Source: Schistocerca nitens
Lineage: Eukaryota > Arthropoda > Insecta > Orthoptera > Acrididae
NCBI RefSeq assembly: GCF_023898315.1
Contig: NC_064621.1
Location: 125,153,521-125,217,520, forward strand
Reading direction: 5' to 3'
DNA length: 64,000 bases
The notes beneath the pieces are model-generated. The model was not told where the DNA came from. It worked only from the letters and a program-made list of their open reading frames with translations, and ran no database searches. Position numbers and translations under genes: made by a program. Positions 22,376 through 33,366 of this stretch are shown in pieces. Numbering within the stretch: position 1 is the stretch's first letter; every line of letters begins with the position of its first letter.

Positions 22376-24772
22376 GTTGTTGTTGTTGTGGTCTTCAGTC
22401 CTGAGACTGGCTTGATGCAGCTCTCCATGCTACTCTATCTTGTGCAAGCTTCTTCATCTCCCAGTACCTACTCCAACCTACATCCTTCTGAATCTGCTTA
22501 GTGTATTCATCTCTTGGTCTCCCTCTACGATTTTTACCATCCACACAGCCGTCCAATACTAAATTGGTGATCCCTTGATGCCTCTGAACATGTCCTACCA
22601 ACCGATCCCTTCTTCTAGTCAAGTTGTGCCACAAACTTCTCTTCTCCCCAATCCTATTCAATACTTCCTCATTAGTTACGTGATCTACCCATCTAATCTT
22701 CAGCATTCTTCTGTAGCACCACATTTCGAAAGCTTCTATTCTTTTCTTGTCCAAACTATGTATCGTCCAAGTTTCACTTCCATACATGGCTACACTCCGT
22801 ACATATACTTTCAGAAACGACTTCCAGACACTTAAATCTATACTCAGTGTTAACAAATTTCTCTTCTTCAGAAATGCTTTCCTTGCCATTGCCAGTCTAC
22901 ATTTTATATCCTCTCTACTTCGACCATCATCAGTTATTTTGCTCCCCAAATAGCAAAACTCCTTTACTACTTTGAGCGTCCCATTTCCTTATCTAATACC
23001 CTCTGCATCACCCGACTTAATCAGACTACATTCCATTACTCTCATTTTGCTTTTGTTGATGTTCATCTTATATCCTTCTTTCAAGACACTATCCATTCCG
23101 TTCAGCTGCTCTTCCAGGTCATTTGCTGTCTCTGACCGAATTACAATGTCATCGGCAAACCTCAAAGTTTTTGTTTCTGCTTCATGGATTTTAATACCGA
23201 CTCCGAATTTTTCTTTTGTTTCCTTCACTGCTTGCTCAATATACAGGTTGAATAACATCGGGGAGAGGCTACAACCCTCTCTCACTCCCTTCCCAACCAC
23301 TGATTCCCTTTCTTGTCCCTCGACTCTTATAACTGCCATCTGGTTTCTGTACAAACTGCAAATAGCCTTTCGCTCCATGTATTTCATCCCTGCCACCTTC
23401 AGAATTTGAAAGAGAGTATTCCAGTCAACATTGTCAAAATATTTCTCTAAGTCTACAAATACTAGAAACGTAGGTTTGCCTTTCCTTAATCTAACTTCTA
23501 CGATAAGTCGTAAAATCAGTATTGTCTCATGTGTTCCAATATTTCTACGGAATCCAAACTAATCTTCCTCAAGGTCGGCTTCTACTAGTTTTTCCATTCG
23601 TCTGTAAAGAATTCGCGTTAGTATTTTGCAGCTGTGACTTATTAAATTGATAGTTCGGTAATTTTCACACCTGTCAACACCTGGAATTATTATATTCTTC
23701 TTGAAGTCTGAGGGTATTTCGCCTGTCTCATACATCTTGCTCACTAGATGGTAGAGTTTTGTTAGGCCTGGCTCTCCCATGGCTCTCAGTAGTTCTAATT
23801 GAATGTTGTCTATTCCTGGTGCCTTGTTCCGACTCAGGTCTTTCAGTGCTCTGTCAAACTCTTCACGCAGTATCATATCTCCCATTTCATCTTCATCTAC
23901 ATCTTCTTCCATTTCCATAATACTGTCCTCAAGTACATCGCCCTTGTATAGACCCTCTACATACTCCTTCCACCTTTCTGCTTTCCCTTCTTTGTTTAGA
24001 ACTGGGTTTCCATCTGAGCTCTTGATATTCATACAAATGGTTCTCTTTTCTCCAGAGGTCTCTTTAATTTTCCTGTAGGCAGTATCTATCTTACCCCTAG
24101 TGAGATAAGCCTCTATATCCTTACATTTGTCCTCTAGCCATCCCTACTTAGCCATTTTGCACTCCCTGTCGATCTCATTTTTGAGACGTTTGTATTCCTT
24201 TCTGCCTGCGTCATTTAATGCATTTTTATATTTTCTCCTTTCATCAATTAAATTGAATATTTCGTTACCCAAGGATTTCTACTGGCCCTCGTCTTTTTAC
24301 CTATTTGATCCTCTGCTGCCTTCAATATTTCATCCCTCAAAGCTACCCATTCTTCTTCTATTGTATTTTTCCCCCATTCCTGTCAATTGTTCTCTTATGC
24401 TTTCCGTGAAACTCTGTACAACCTCTGGTTTAGTCAATTTATCCAGGTCCCATCTCCTTAAATTCCCACCTTTTTGTAGTTTCTTCAGTTTTAGTCTACA
24501 GTTCATAACCAACAGATTGTGGTCAGAGTCCACATCTGCCCCTGGAAATGTCTTACAATTTAAAACTTGGTTCCTAAATCTCTGTCTTACCATTATATAA
24601 TCTATCTGAAACCTCTCAGTATCTCCAGGCTTCTTCCATGCATACAACCTTCTTTTATGATTCTTGAATCAAGTGTTAGCTATGATTAAGTTGTGCTCTG
24701 TGCAAAATTCTACCAGGCGGCTGCCTCTTTCATTTCTTACCCCCAATCCATATTCACCTGATGTTTCGTATT
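22376..24772 (-). pseudogene. RTE-like LINE copy A, endonuclease (partial) and reverse transcriptase
   Basis: Non-LTR retrotransposon ORF2, minus strand, truncated at its 5' end. Reading 5' to 3': the endonuclease C-terminus (ERFQIDYIMVRQRF, then PGADVDSDHNLLVM), the RT fingers (ALKDLSRNKAPGIDNIQLEL, then CENYRTINLISHSCKILTRI), the palm (VREGCSLSPMLFNLYIEQA; FADD at 23159-23148), and the C-terminal region (YGSETWTIHSLDKKRIEAFE ... DRVAWRAASSQSQD). A tail of (GTT)n on the plus strand marks its 3' end near 22377. Several frames are needed and stops occur, so it is inactive, but it is the best preserved LINE here. RTE-type assignment is inferred. Confidence 0.9.
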
Positions 24773-26270
24773 TCAGTCCAAATACTTGTTTGACTCATCT
24801 CTCCATGCCAGTTTATCCCGTAGAAGCCTCTTCACCTCGGCATTACTAGCGCCATCTATCCATTTGAACCTGCTTAAAGTATTCACGCATTTGTCTCCGC
24901 CTATAACTTTTACCGCTTCCCACCTGTACCTTTCCCTCCAGTACAAAATCGACGATTCCCTGATAGCCAAGGATGTGTCCTATTAACCGAATCCTTCTTT
25001 CACCCAATTAACTCCATATATCCCTTTTTTCCCCTAGTTCTATTCAGAAACTCATAATTTACTGGTACATCTTCCTATTTAGTCTTTAGCATTTTTCTAT
25101 ATCATCACATTTCAAAAGCTATTTTCGTCTTCTTTGAAGTGCCAATCGCTCACGTTTCACTTACATACGTGGCTATTCTCCAGTCGAGTACCTTCAGAAA
25201 ATACGTCCTAACAATTCAATTTGAATTACATGTTAACAAATTCCTCTTCTTCAGAAACAGTTTTCTTGCTACTTCCATTCTGCATTTTTCATCTTGCCTC
25301 CTTCAGCAATCATCAGTTAGTTTGTTGTCCAAATAACAAATCTCACCGGCAACTCACTTCCTAATCTAATTCTCTCAATATCGCCTGATTTACTGGAACT
25401 ACATTCCACACCATTGTTTCACTTTTAATAAAGTTGATGTTATAATCCCTTCTCAGTACTCTATCAATACCGTTCAACAGCTCTTCCACGTCCTTGCCAA
25501 TCACTGACGAAATTGTTATTTCATAGGTTAACCAAGAAGTTTCTTATTTCTCCTTCCTCAATTTTCATTCACTTTCCTAATTTCATTTGGTTTTCTGTCA
25601 TGGCTTGTTAAATGTACAGACTGAAACATATTGAAGGTAGACTACAATTCCGTCTTTTTCCCTTCTGGTCTGTGGCTTCCTTTTCCTGTCCTTCGACTTT
25701 TATAACTGCAGCCTGGTTTCTGAACCATTTGTAAATAATATTTGACTCCCTGTACTTTATCCCCACCAAAATCTTAAGGAATGTAATCCTGTCCACATCG
25801 CCAAACGCAGTCTCAAAACCTGTAAATGCTATGAACGTTGTTTGCTGCTTCACCCTGATTTCCACAACAAGTAGGGTCGGTGTTGTCTCGCATGTTCCAA
25901 CATTTTTATGGAATCCAATCTGATCTTCTCGAATGTTAGCCTCCATCTGTTTTACCATTTTTGTGTAAATAATTGGTGTCAGTATTTTGCATCTGTGACT
26001 TATTAAACTGGCGATTCCGTAATATTTAGGATATTTCTCCTTTTATATTTTATAATTTTTTCATACCAGGTCTCACAAAGATCTCAATAACTATGTGGGA
26101 TTTTTGACTATCCAGGGACCCTCCTTCCACTTAGGTTGCTAAGTGCTCTATCGAATTGTCTGTTGTATCATACCGTATGTTCGTGCTCAGCTTCACATAC
26201 TTCTTCTTTACCTTCTATAACACTTTCCTCAGACTCTTCCACTTATGTAAAGCATTCCGTGGTAGTCTTA
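24773..26270 (-). pseudogene. RTE-like LINE copy B, older
   Basis: A second minus-strand copy, more diverged. Its C-terminus (KRLLRDKLAWRDESNKYLD, stop at 24773) abuts the truncated 5' end of copy A. Upstream are remnants of the RT (EANIREDQIGFHKNVGTCET, then FAFTGFETAF-like and YKWFRNQAAVIKVEGQEKE). The palm FADD motif is not intact. Homology fades near 26270. The two copies share family features but are clearly of different ages. Confidence 0.75.
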
Positions 26271-27568
26271 CAAAATTTCAGGGATGCTGGTGAAGCGTAA
26301 ATTTGAGGTAAGGTACCTTGTCCCGGAACCGAGCCAGTCGAAAGTTAAAAACAAAAATCGTCCTGATACCTTTGAAAGTGGACTTGTTCAGCTTCGCTAT
26401 TGTGAAACAGATCTCTAACACATGCCCATAGCTCAAAAACAGTCGTAATTCCGATAACAGATATCCCTGCGCCAGCTGTGAGCTCCGATCTGTGACGAAG
26501 CTTTTCATCTTTCTGTGTGTTGATTCTACAATAGTCTCGGTTGTTTAATTGTCTTTGTTAACAATCTCAAGTTGTTGCATATTTATTTGCCGAATTTCGT
26601 TAATAGAAATGTGGAAAATTAATAAACGGAGCGGAATGTTCATTCTGAGTAAAACGACCTGACGAAGTGAATATGAATTCCTATACGAAACAAGTATGAC
26701 AGCAAACTAAAATGACCAGTACTGAAGAACCACAATTAATCTAAGTCCACCGTTTAACTTTCAAAAAGTCCGCTCCATGAATTTGAAGGAAATCTCAAAG
26801 ACCTGCATGAAATGGACTTACAGCTGTGACTTCGCTGTCAAATTTAAATACTGGCTGGTAAGAACACTGTGTTTTGTTATGTATATACTATGTATCTTCT
26901 AAGGATCAAGTTAAAATTACAGTTATTATAATACTCTCAATCATAAGCTGCTTTCTCAGCCTTTCCTCAACCGCTTTTCCGATGCAGTTATTGACCATAG
27001 GAGCAGAAAGTCTGCATCTTTACTCGACACCCGTTTTCATCTGAGCACTTATCTTCTTGTCATCCTTCTTATTGCTCATTCCTTGTTCTTTTACCTACTG
27101 CGTATTACTTCTCTTTCCGTATAGTGTACTTTTTAGCAATGTTTGTGAGGGTTTCTAACATCTTGCTGCAAATTACGTTTGCAACTGCTTTTGCTGGATC
27201 AAGAACTTGTATTAAAGCGGTTTTCTCTTTTTAAAGTATTGATTACATAATGAAGTGTGACGTTATAACTACCTTTCAGGCACCTTTAGATTCCCTGAAG
27301 CCAGACTAATCACCAAGTAACAGTTGAATTTTCTTTTCATTATTCTTTGTCTCATTCGTCCATAGCAATCAAAGAAATGGAGATGTCAGCTGCTAAACAT
27401 TTCAAGTAGGAAAATAAACAAAACCGATTGCACAAAGTTATCTTTCGACATAAACATAATCGAAAAGGAATAAATCTATTTTGTCTTTCATTGTGCTTGG
27501 ATGCTGACCAACGTGTTACTTCTTGCTTTTCTGGTGTTGCTGATGCAGGCCGTCTGGTTGTGTTGTAG
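26271..27568. other. Probable intron upstream of the BTB exon
   Basis: No gene recognised. The last ~60 bases hold a pyrimidine-rich stretch ending in TTGTTGTGTTGTAG, a plausible 3' splice acceptor directly before the BTB coding sequence. Confidence 0.45.
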
Positions 27569-28330
27569 CGCGTGCTGCTAGAGCACCCGTGCGGCGTAGG
27601 CGAGTCGGTGACGGTGATCCTGCAGGATGTCAGTCACGAGGACATGCGCCGCTTGCTGGACCTCATGTACACCGGAAGCACCGAAGTGCCTGGCTATGAC
27701 CTACCACGCTTCCTGTGCGTCGCTCAGGCACTCGACGTCACCCTACTGCAGTCGGGTGCAATACGGATTTGTGAAGTCACTACCTCGCCCAGTGCAGAAC
27801 TCGCCACAGAACCCATCCAGATCACCACCCCTGCCGTCCCCGTATCGCCGCCAAAAACTGTGACAGACCCTACAGGGCCGCCTCCAAATGAGCCTTCCCC
27901 GTCACACTGCCACTCGCTGCTGCTGGCCTCACAACTTCGTGACACCGACGTTGGACAGCAGACGCCATCTAAAGGTACGCCTATGCCGTCGCGGCCGTGT
28001 CGGATCGCTATGCCGCTATCAACCCCGCCGCCAACAACAGCCCACAGCCCAAACAAAGGTGCTGAACAGCCTATGATTCAGGCGCAGAGCTTGCAGGTTC
28101 CCCACTGCTGTTCCTCAGAAACCGGGTCGTCGCTGCCCACTTTTACCTTCGTGAACATGTCGCCTTCGGCTGTGGGCAAACAGCGACGCATCCAACCCTG
28201 GATACCACAAGATTGTTGCACAGAACAGGTGTGTTCCTTCATCCAGACTCACGCACTGGATTACCAGTGCCAGCCTCTTGATTACAAGACGGTGGTGGGA
28301 TCACTGTACGTAGTGAAAACTACTCTTTAG
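27569..28330 (+). CDS. BTB/POZ-domain gene, one coding exon (partial)
   Basis: GC-rich coding sequence unlike its surroundings. It begins, in phase, right after a TAG acceptor: RVLLEHPCGVGESVTVILQD, then DVSHEDMRRLLDLMYTGSTE and LPRFLCVAQALDVTLLQ. This is the second half of a BTB/POZ domain, the dimerisation fold of insect transcription factors of the bric-a-brac/tramtrack/lola kind; the first half must lie in an upstream exon that I do not find in this window. The rest is a low-complexity Pro/Ser/Thr-rich linker without zinc fingers. The frame stays open to a stop at 28328-28330, but good donor sites (AAAGGTACGC at 27971-27980, CAGGTGTG near 28226) mean the exon may end earlier. The only host gene I can support; paralogue identity unknown. 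Confidence 0.75.
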   Translation, partial: RVLLEHPCGVGESVTVILQDVSHEDMRRLLDLMYTGSTEVPGYDLPRFLCVAQALDVTLLQSGAIRICEVTTSPSAELATEPIQITTPAVPVSPPKTVTDPTGPPPNEPSPSHCHSLLLASQLRDTDVGQQTPSKGTPMPSRPCRIAMPLSTPPPTTAHSPNKGAEQPMIQAQSLQVPHCCSSETGSSLPTFTFVNMSPSAVGKQRRIQPWIPQDCCTEQVCSFIQTHALDYQCQPLDYKTVVGSLYVVKTTL

Positions 28331-29599
28331 TGCATAATACACTTTTGTCCTGTTATCATAATCCATCATTTAACAGTTCCAGTTTAGAGGGTGCTGTGTA
28401 AAAGCAACACCTGTTTCCTCCCATGAAGATAAACTCTACTGCTAACGACAGCGTCCTGTGTTGCTGTTCTCACAGCAGCATACATCTTTATCTACATATA
28501 TAATCATTACAGGGAAACCATAACGAAAATCATGGCAGAGGGTGACTACAGTGACACAAGTCATTAGAGCCCTTTTCTATTCAAGTACGGAGAGTGAGAA
28601 GAAGGAACGTTCAAGTACGTATATCACAAAGTATATGGCCTAGCCTTGACCTCGCGATTCCAGCCGTGGCGACACATATGTGGTTAGCTTATTCCTGCCT
28701 TCTTCAGTTAAGATTGCATCTTGAGAGTCTGTAAGTAGGCTTTTTCAGGATAGGTTGCCTCTGTGTTCAAATGCCTGCCAGTTCAGTTTCTTCAGTACTT
28801 CTGTGACACTCACCAATGTGTCAACCTAATCTGTGGCCATTGGTTACATGCAGCAGGTATATATGAACCGTATTTTAGAGATAAACATGTTTATATGTAG
28901 TGGCGTTTCACAAATGTCAAAAGCAGTGCAAGTACATATGCTGGAAAGTATAAACAATTATAAGAATAGGGGCTGGAGACCAAGATGCGTGATTCATCTC
29001 CAGATGAATAGTTTGCGAACAGTGAGAGACACTGGACCACAGCACATGCTAGTGGTAGAAACCTAGAGACTGACGCCACAGAGGGACACCGACTGTTTAA
29101 CAGGTGATGATGCGAGTCGATCTCACGAGTTCGGGCTGCTAAATCTGCCACAGGCTGACATGGGATGTCAAGGTGCCATGAGAGTTTAATCAATCGCTGG
29201 GATGTGCAGCCCAGCCAGATGAGTGGGTGACCAGAGGATTTGGTGAAAATTTTGTTGTGTGCACAAAGATATCATTGTTAGACAATCATAGAGAGTTGTG
29301 CAAAATTGAGGATAAAATGTTGTGGGTGTATTGAAAGATGCCATCTAGATGTGTAATATTCGCTCTGAACATAGAGTAATAACGTGATTGTTCCCAATTA
29401 CAAGGTAAAGAATAAACATTGTACAAGTATTTAGGTGTCATGCTATATAAAGGGCGCTATGAACATAGAGTAAAAATCTGATAGTTTCGAATTACTAGTT
29501 AAAAAAAGAACATTGCACAGGCATTTAGGTGTCTTGCTATAGAAAGGAATGATCACATAAAATCATTACTAGAGGAAGTGAATGGAAGCGTCCTAGGAA
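28331..29599. other. Mostly unassigned, with a short Jockey-like LINE fragment
   Basis: A stretch near 28770-28860 (TTTCTTCAGTACTTCTGTGA, then ACACTCACCAATG and TGTGGCCATT) matches 29630-29690, so it is a detached piece of the same minus-strand LINE. The rest has no recognisable gene. Near 29360-29560 a GAACATAGAGTAA segment occurs twice about 100 bp apart, suggesting a local duplication. Confidence 0.45.
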
Positions 29600-30060
29600 A
29601 ATGGACAATGGAAGCATAGAGTGTTCCATTTCAGTTCCTTCAGTAGCTATGTTACACTCTCCCATGGATTAAATAAACTTGTGGCCATTCTTGGTGCCCT
29701 TCTCTGTTTGCATCCAATATCTTCTGTTAGGCCTATCTGGTACAGACCGCGCACACTTAAGCAATATTCTAGAACCGGTCATATGAGCGATTTGTAAGCA
29801 TTCTCCGTGGTAGATTGATTGAAGTTACCAAGTATTCTACCAATAAAAAAAAAGTCTACCAGTAAACCGAAATCTTTACCCATGACTGAACCTATGTGAT
29901 TATTCCACTTCATATCCCTACAAAGTGTTTCACCCAGGTATTTATATAAGTTGGCTAATTCCAACAGTGAATAATCAGTTTTATAGTCATAGGATACTAT
30001 GTTTTTTTTTTTTCATTTTGTAAAGTGCAGAATTTTACACTTCTGGACATTTAAGGGAGA
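29600..30060 (-). pseudogene. Jockey-like LINE reverse transcriptase C-terminus
   Basis: Minus strand: ELANLYKYLGETLCRDMKWN, then NHIGSVMGKDFGLL, FIGRILGNFNQSTTENAYKS, and further RT C-terminal remnants toward 29600. The 'YLG..L-RD-KWN-HI' block just after the palm is characteristic of Jockey-clade non-LTR elements. A related plus-strand fragment lies at 40.9-41.5 kb and another at 58.9-59.3 kb. It is truncated on both sides and carries an in-frame poly-Lys/Phe slippage (TTTTTTT near 29852). Confidence 0.7.
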
Positions 30061-30789
30061 TGCTAACAACTGCTCATCTGCTCATTCTAGCAAACATACT
30101 CACCCAGCCTTCTTGATTCGTCTATTAACCTCTAATATATTTTCATTGCGTCTCGGCTGTCTAACTACCCGTTGAAGACAGTATTCGGATAATATATTAA
30201 AAAATACTTCACAAGATTGCCTCGTCGTACTTCCTGTATTGAACTCACATATTTATGTCTACGAACTGGGTTAGTTACAGTCGCCTCCAACCATTATTTC
30301 ATGATGCGGGTTCTTCGCGGTACTGACCATATACTTTCTTTGAATGCCTCAAACAGTCAGGAGGAAGCAGATCACCAGAAATAACACACAACAATAAGCT
30401 TGATTTCACCAAGATAGAGACAAAATATTTGTCGACTGCAATGGACACTTTTCACTGAAAGGGTGGAATTTGTCTTTCCGGTATACGTTCCATGATTCTC
30501 AAAATTTTTCTGTGCTTGAGTCACCTCTAGGTCCTGAGAATATCTTGAGCGCGAAGAATTTACTGCACGCCAGTAATTTGGGGAAACTTATTACGAAAAC
30601 ATCGACAATCTGAAAAACTTTCACAGTCTGTCTACTCTGAACGCGGTCTGATTTCGCTACGTGCGTGTCGACTAGTGAGCGTTTGTCAGATTATCTTAGA
30701 CTACCGCCAAGCATAAAAAATGGCCAGGTGCACTTCACAATGTCTCTGCTACCAGCGTAGCTGCTCCTTTTGTGTGCTGCACACCTGAT
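30061..30789. other. No recognisable gene
   Basis: May be further upstream sequence of the neighbouring LINE fragments, but no domain can be read on either strand. Confidence 0.4.
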
Positions 30790-31475
30790 CTACCAAAGGG
30801 AGTCTTACAATTCTCCACCCGACAATGAAGGTCCAGACCATCACTGATTCAACGAGCGCTTCCATTAGATTCCCAACCAAAAGGCTCTAACCAGCACTGG
30901 GAACAATGCTGCAAACTGCGAGCTCAGCAGCCTTCACAAGTTCCACAAGCCGCCCATATGAATTGAGGATGGCCTCGGAAACCTGGTGATAGATGTTCTT
31001 GGTGCCGACATTAGCCACGACTTGCAGACGACATAGTCCTTCTTTCAAGCCCTAAACCTTTTCCCCTAGGGGGCTCCATGACACGCCTAACACTGTAGCT
31101 ACTGATAAATAGAAAACGCTCCCCCTCTCCCATCCATGTGTTTCCTTGGACACTGTCCACTCACAGAGCGAATGGACGAGGAAGACCAATTGCCTCGAGG
31201 GACGCAAGCAAATACATTACCACCAGTCATTCACCCTGTACTGAGAGCATATCCACTGCGGCAGTTGCATTGGTTCGTGCCTCAGCAACAGAGCCTGTAG
31301 GCCAAACAAAGTGACTCCTGAGGTGTCTCTTCAATGCATCAAATTTTCTGACACTGATGCACTCTGATGCACCTGACTGTAGATGGTTGACTTTAGCCAG
31401 AAGTGCATTCAGCTGTTCGCAAACCGTGGGCAATTCCTTCTGCATCCACACACAACTTGCACACATCCTAGCCAT
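30790..31475 (-). pseudogene. Possible LINE ORF1 with esterase-like domain, decayed
   Basis: Minus strand. An N-terminal part (MARMCASCVWMQKELPTVCE, then LNALLAKVNHLQ) reads like a zinc-binding/coiled-coil head. Farther on, LQVVANVGTKNIYHQ and AILNSYGRLVELVKAAEL resemble the 'V--VGTNDI' block and following helix of SGNH-type esterases carried by ORF1 of some LINEs (CR1-type). No GDS catalytic block is readable, and frames change. Tentative. Confidence 0.4.
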
Positions 31476-31960
31476 GCTAGCATGGCTAACTTAAGAAATA
31501 AACTAAAGAAACACACAGAGCAACCTAAATATTCAATTTGCAACCCTCCCTATGTATCACCTTTGGAGGCTGCGTGCCGTTGATCGGTATAGTTGCCTAG
31601 TTGCCTGTTCAAAAGAAATGATAGACTGCCCAGATATACACGTTACAGTTGAGAAATACATGTACGGAATTTAACAATTAAAACGCGAAAGAAACACTGG
31701 AAAAGATGATACACAACTAGCTGGTCTACTTGTGCGTAAGAGGCGAAGTCTGGAGTCCAAATTGCAAGTAACAAAACCCTTTTACTCCTACATTATTAAT
31801 ATCAGTTAAAAACCACTGTCTTTACTAGTTGTTATGCGTATAGTGGATAATATTTCTTTGTAGCTCCTTTCTTTTTGAATAACAGGCTTTCACAAACCTC
31901 ACAGGCTGTCATTAGATACCTATCTTTCTTTACTTTTTCCTTTTCCTTTGACTCTCTTTT

Positions 31961-32038
<78 letters not shown>

Positions 32039-32279
32039 CCATTTTCTCCATTGCTTCCTTGGATCATGTAGCCAATTAATGTTATAAAGAACGATTTCAA
32101 TTTCCACTTAACTAATAGAGTGTTGTGAAGCAGATCGCTCATAACAATCTCAATGTCCTTTACATATGTACACAAGTTCTGATGATTATTTCTTATAGGC
32201 ATCTGACAGAGCCTTCCAGCTTCCTGCATAGCTCGTTTTGTCGGTTCCTCTGAGATTGTACTAGCGTATTAATGTCAGG
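31476..32279. other. Intergenic DNA with an (AT)n tract
   Basis: No gene. Apparent ORFs here are poly-(Ile-Tyr) readings of the AT microsatellite at 31964-32037. Confidence 0.6.
31964..32037. repeat. (AT)n microsatellite
   Basis: Uninterrupted AT dinucleotide run of about 74 bp. Confidence 0.98.
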
Positions 32280-33011
32280 TGTTAACATGAACGTTTTCTG
32301 AGTATCGTACCACTTCATAAGATAGAAAACTATACTGCAGAAACCAATGTCTCGACCGCAGTTGCAGTGGCCTGCTTCTGGGTCTACTGGTGTGCTTTAG
32401 CTTATACAGGCTGGTATGTCTCACACGTGTGTCACGTGTTGCTGGTGCGGCATTTTGAACCCCAAGAGCTGGCAGCCATGTTGGGACACGCCTGTATGCA
32501 TCCTTTCTGTTCATTTTGTTAGCGTGTTTCATTATTTCTACGGCCTCTCTGATTTTGAATTGGACGAAACTGGCTGCTTGGTCAGCACAAAGGCTTCGTT
32601 AAATTTAATTTTCTTTCCTGCAGTCTAGCTGGTGTTCAACAGCTGCAGATCTGATTTGTTGCCTTAGACGAATGCGTTACTTCACGTTCCGATATGCAGG
32701 TTGGTATTGGCCTGTCAGTCTCACCGATGTACATCTTCACACACTGACTTTACATATACTACAAACATGGAGTGTGTGAAGCACCTATCATGCCCTTGGT
32801 AGAGCCTAGCAAATCCTGGCTGCAGTATTAGACAGCCTTTACGCCAAAGCGGCAAAGGTGATTACTAATCTAGCCAGTGACATTTTTGTCTAAGAGTAAT
32901 CGCACACCAGGGTGCAGCTTGTCGATTTCTTGTCTATGTCGCTTTCTTTTGTTTGTTGCTGTGGCTGACTGGATCCATGGCTGGTTGCAGCCATTGCCCA
33001 ATAATCCGCTT
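32280..33011 (-). pseudogene. Penelope-like retroelement 3, GIY-YIG and C-terminal part
   Basis: Minus strand: KLHPGVRLLLDKNVTG, then the nuclease core KMYIGETDRPIPTCISER near 32740-32690, KATNQICSC and the C-terminal tail IREAVEIMKHANKMNRKDAY followed by WLPALG. The tail matches the one read at the end of Penelope-like element 1 (ESVDNR ... NRDNGY ... WKPVL) in layout. Stops and frame changes are frequent. Its upstream part is separated from it by an inserted repeat with a 15-bp target duplication. Confidence 0.75.
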
Positions 33012-33026
33012 TGCGATCGATAGGTA

Positions 33027-33351
33027 TTGTATTGTATGGAACTAGGACCTAGAAACGACGTCCCCGCCGTAGCCTGCAGTGATAGACAACCCCATAATAG
33101 GCTACAGCAGTCCACCCACCCCACCGCCGCCCCACACCGAACCCAGAGTTATTGGGCGGCTCGGCCCCCAGTGGACCCCCTCGGGACTGGACCCCACACT
33201 AGACGAGTGTAACCACAATGATTGCGTGGTAGACTAATTATGGTGTACGCGTACGTGAGGGAAGTGTTTGCGCAGCGGATTCGTGCCCGGGAGCGGCATG
33301 CCTTCCCGCCTGGAAAGCAGTGCATTAGACCACACGGTTAACCAGGCGGGC
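33027..33351 (+). repeat. GC-rich interspersed repeat inserted in Penelope-like element 3
   Basis: 325 bp, GC-rich, starting TTGTATTGTATGGAACTAGG and ending in a GCGTTAGACC-like segment and GGCGGGC. A perfect 15-bp direct repeat, TGCGATCGATAGGTA, flanks it at 33012-33026 and 33352-33366, so both ends are exact. The long target duplication and lack of inverted ends point to a retroposed, SINE-like element. I associate this family from memory with locust genomes. No coding capacity. Confidence 0.85.
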
Positions 33352-33366
33352 TGCGATCGATAGGTA

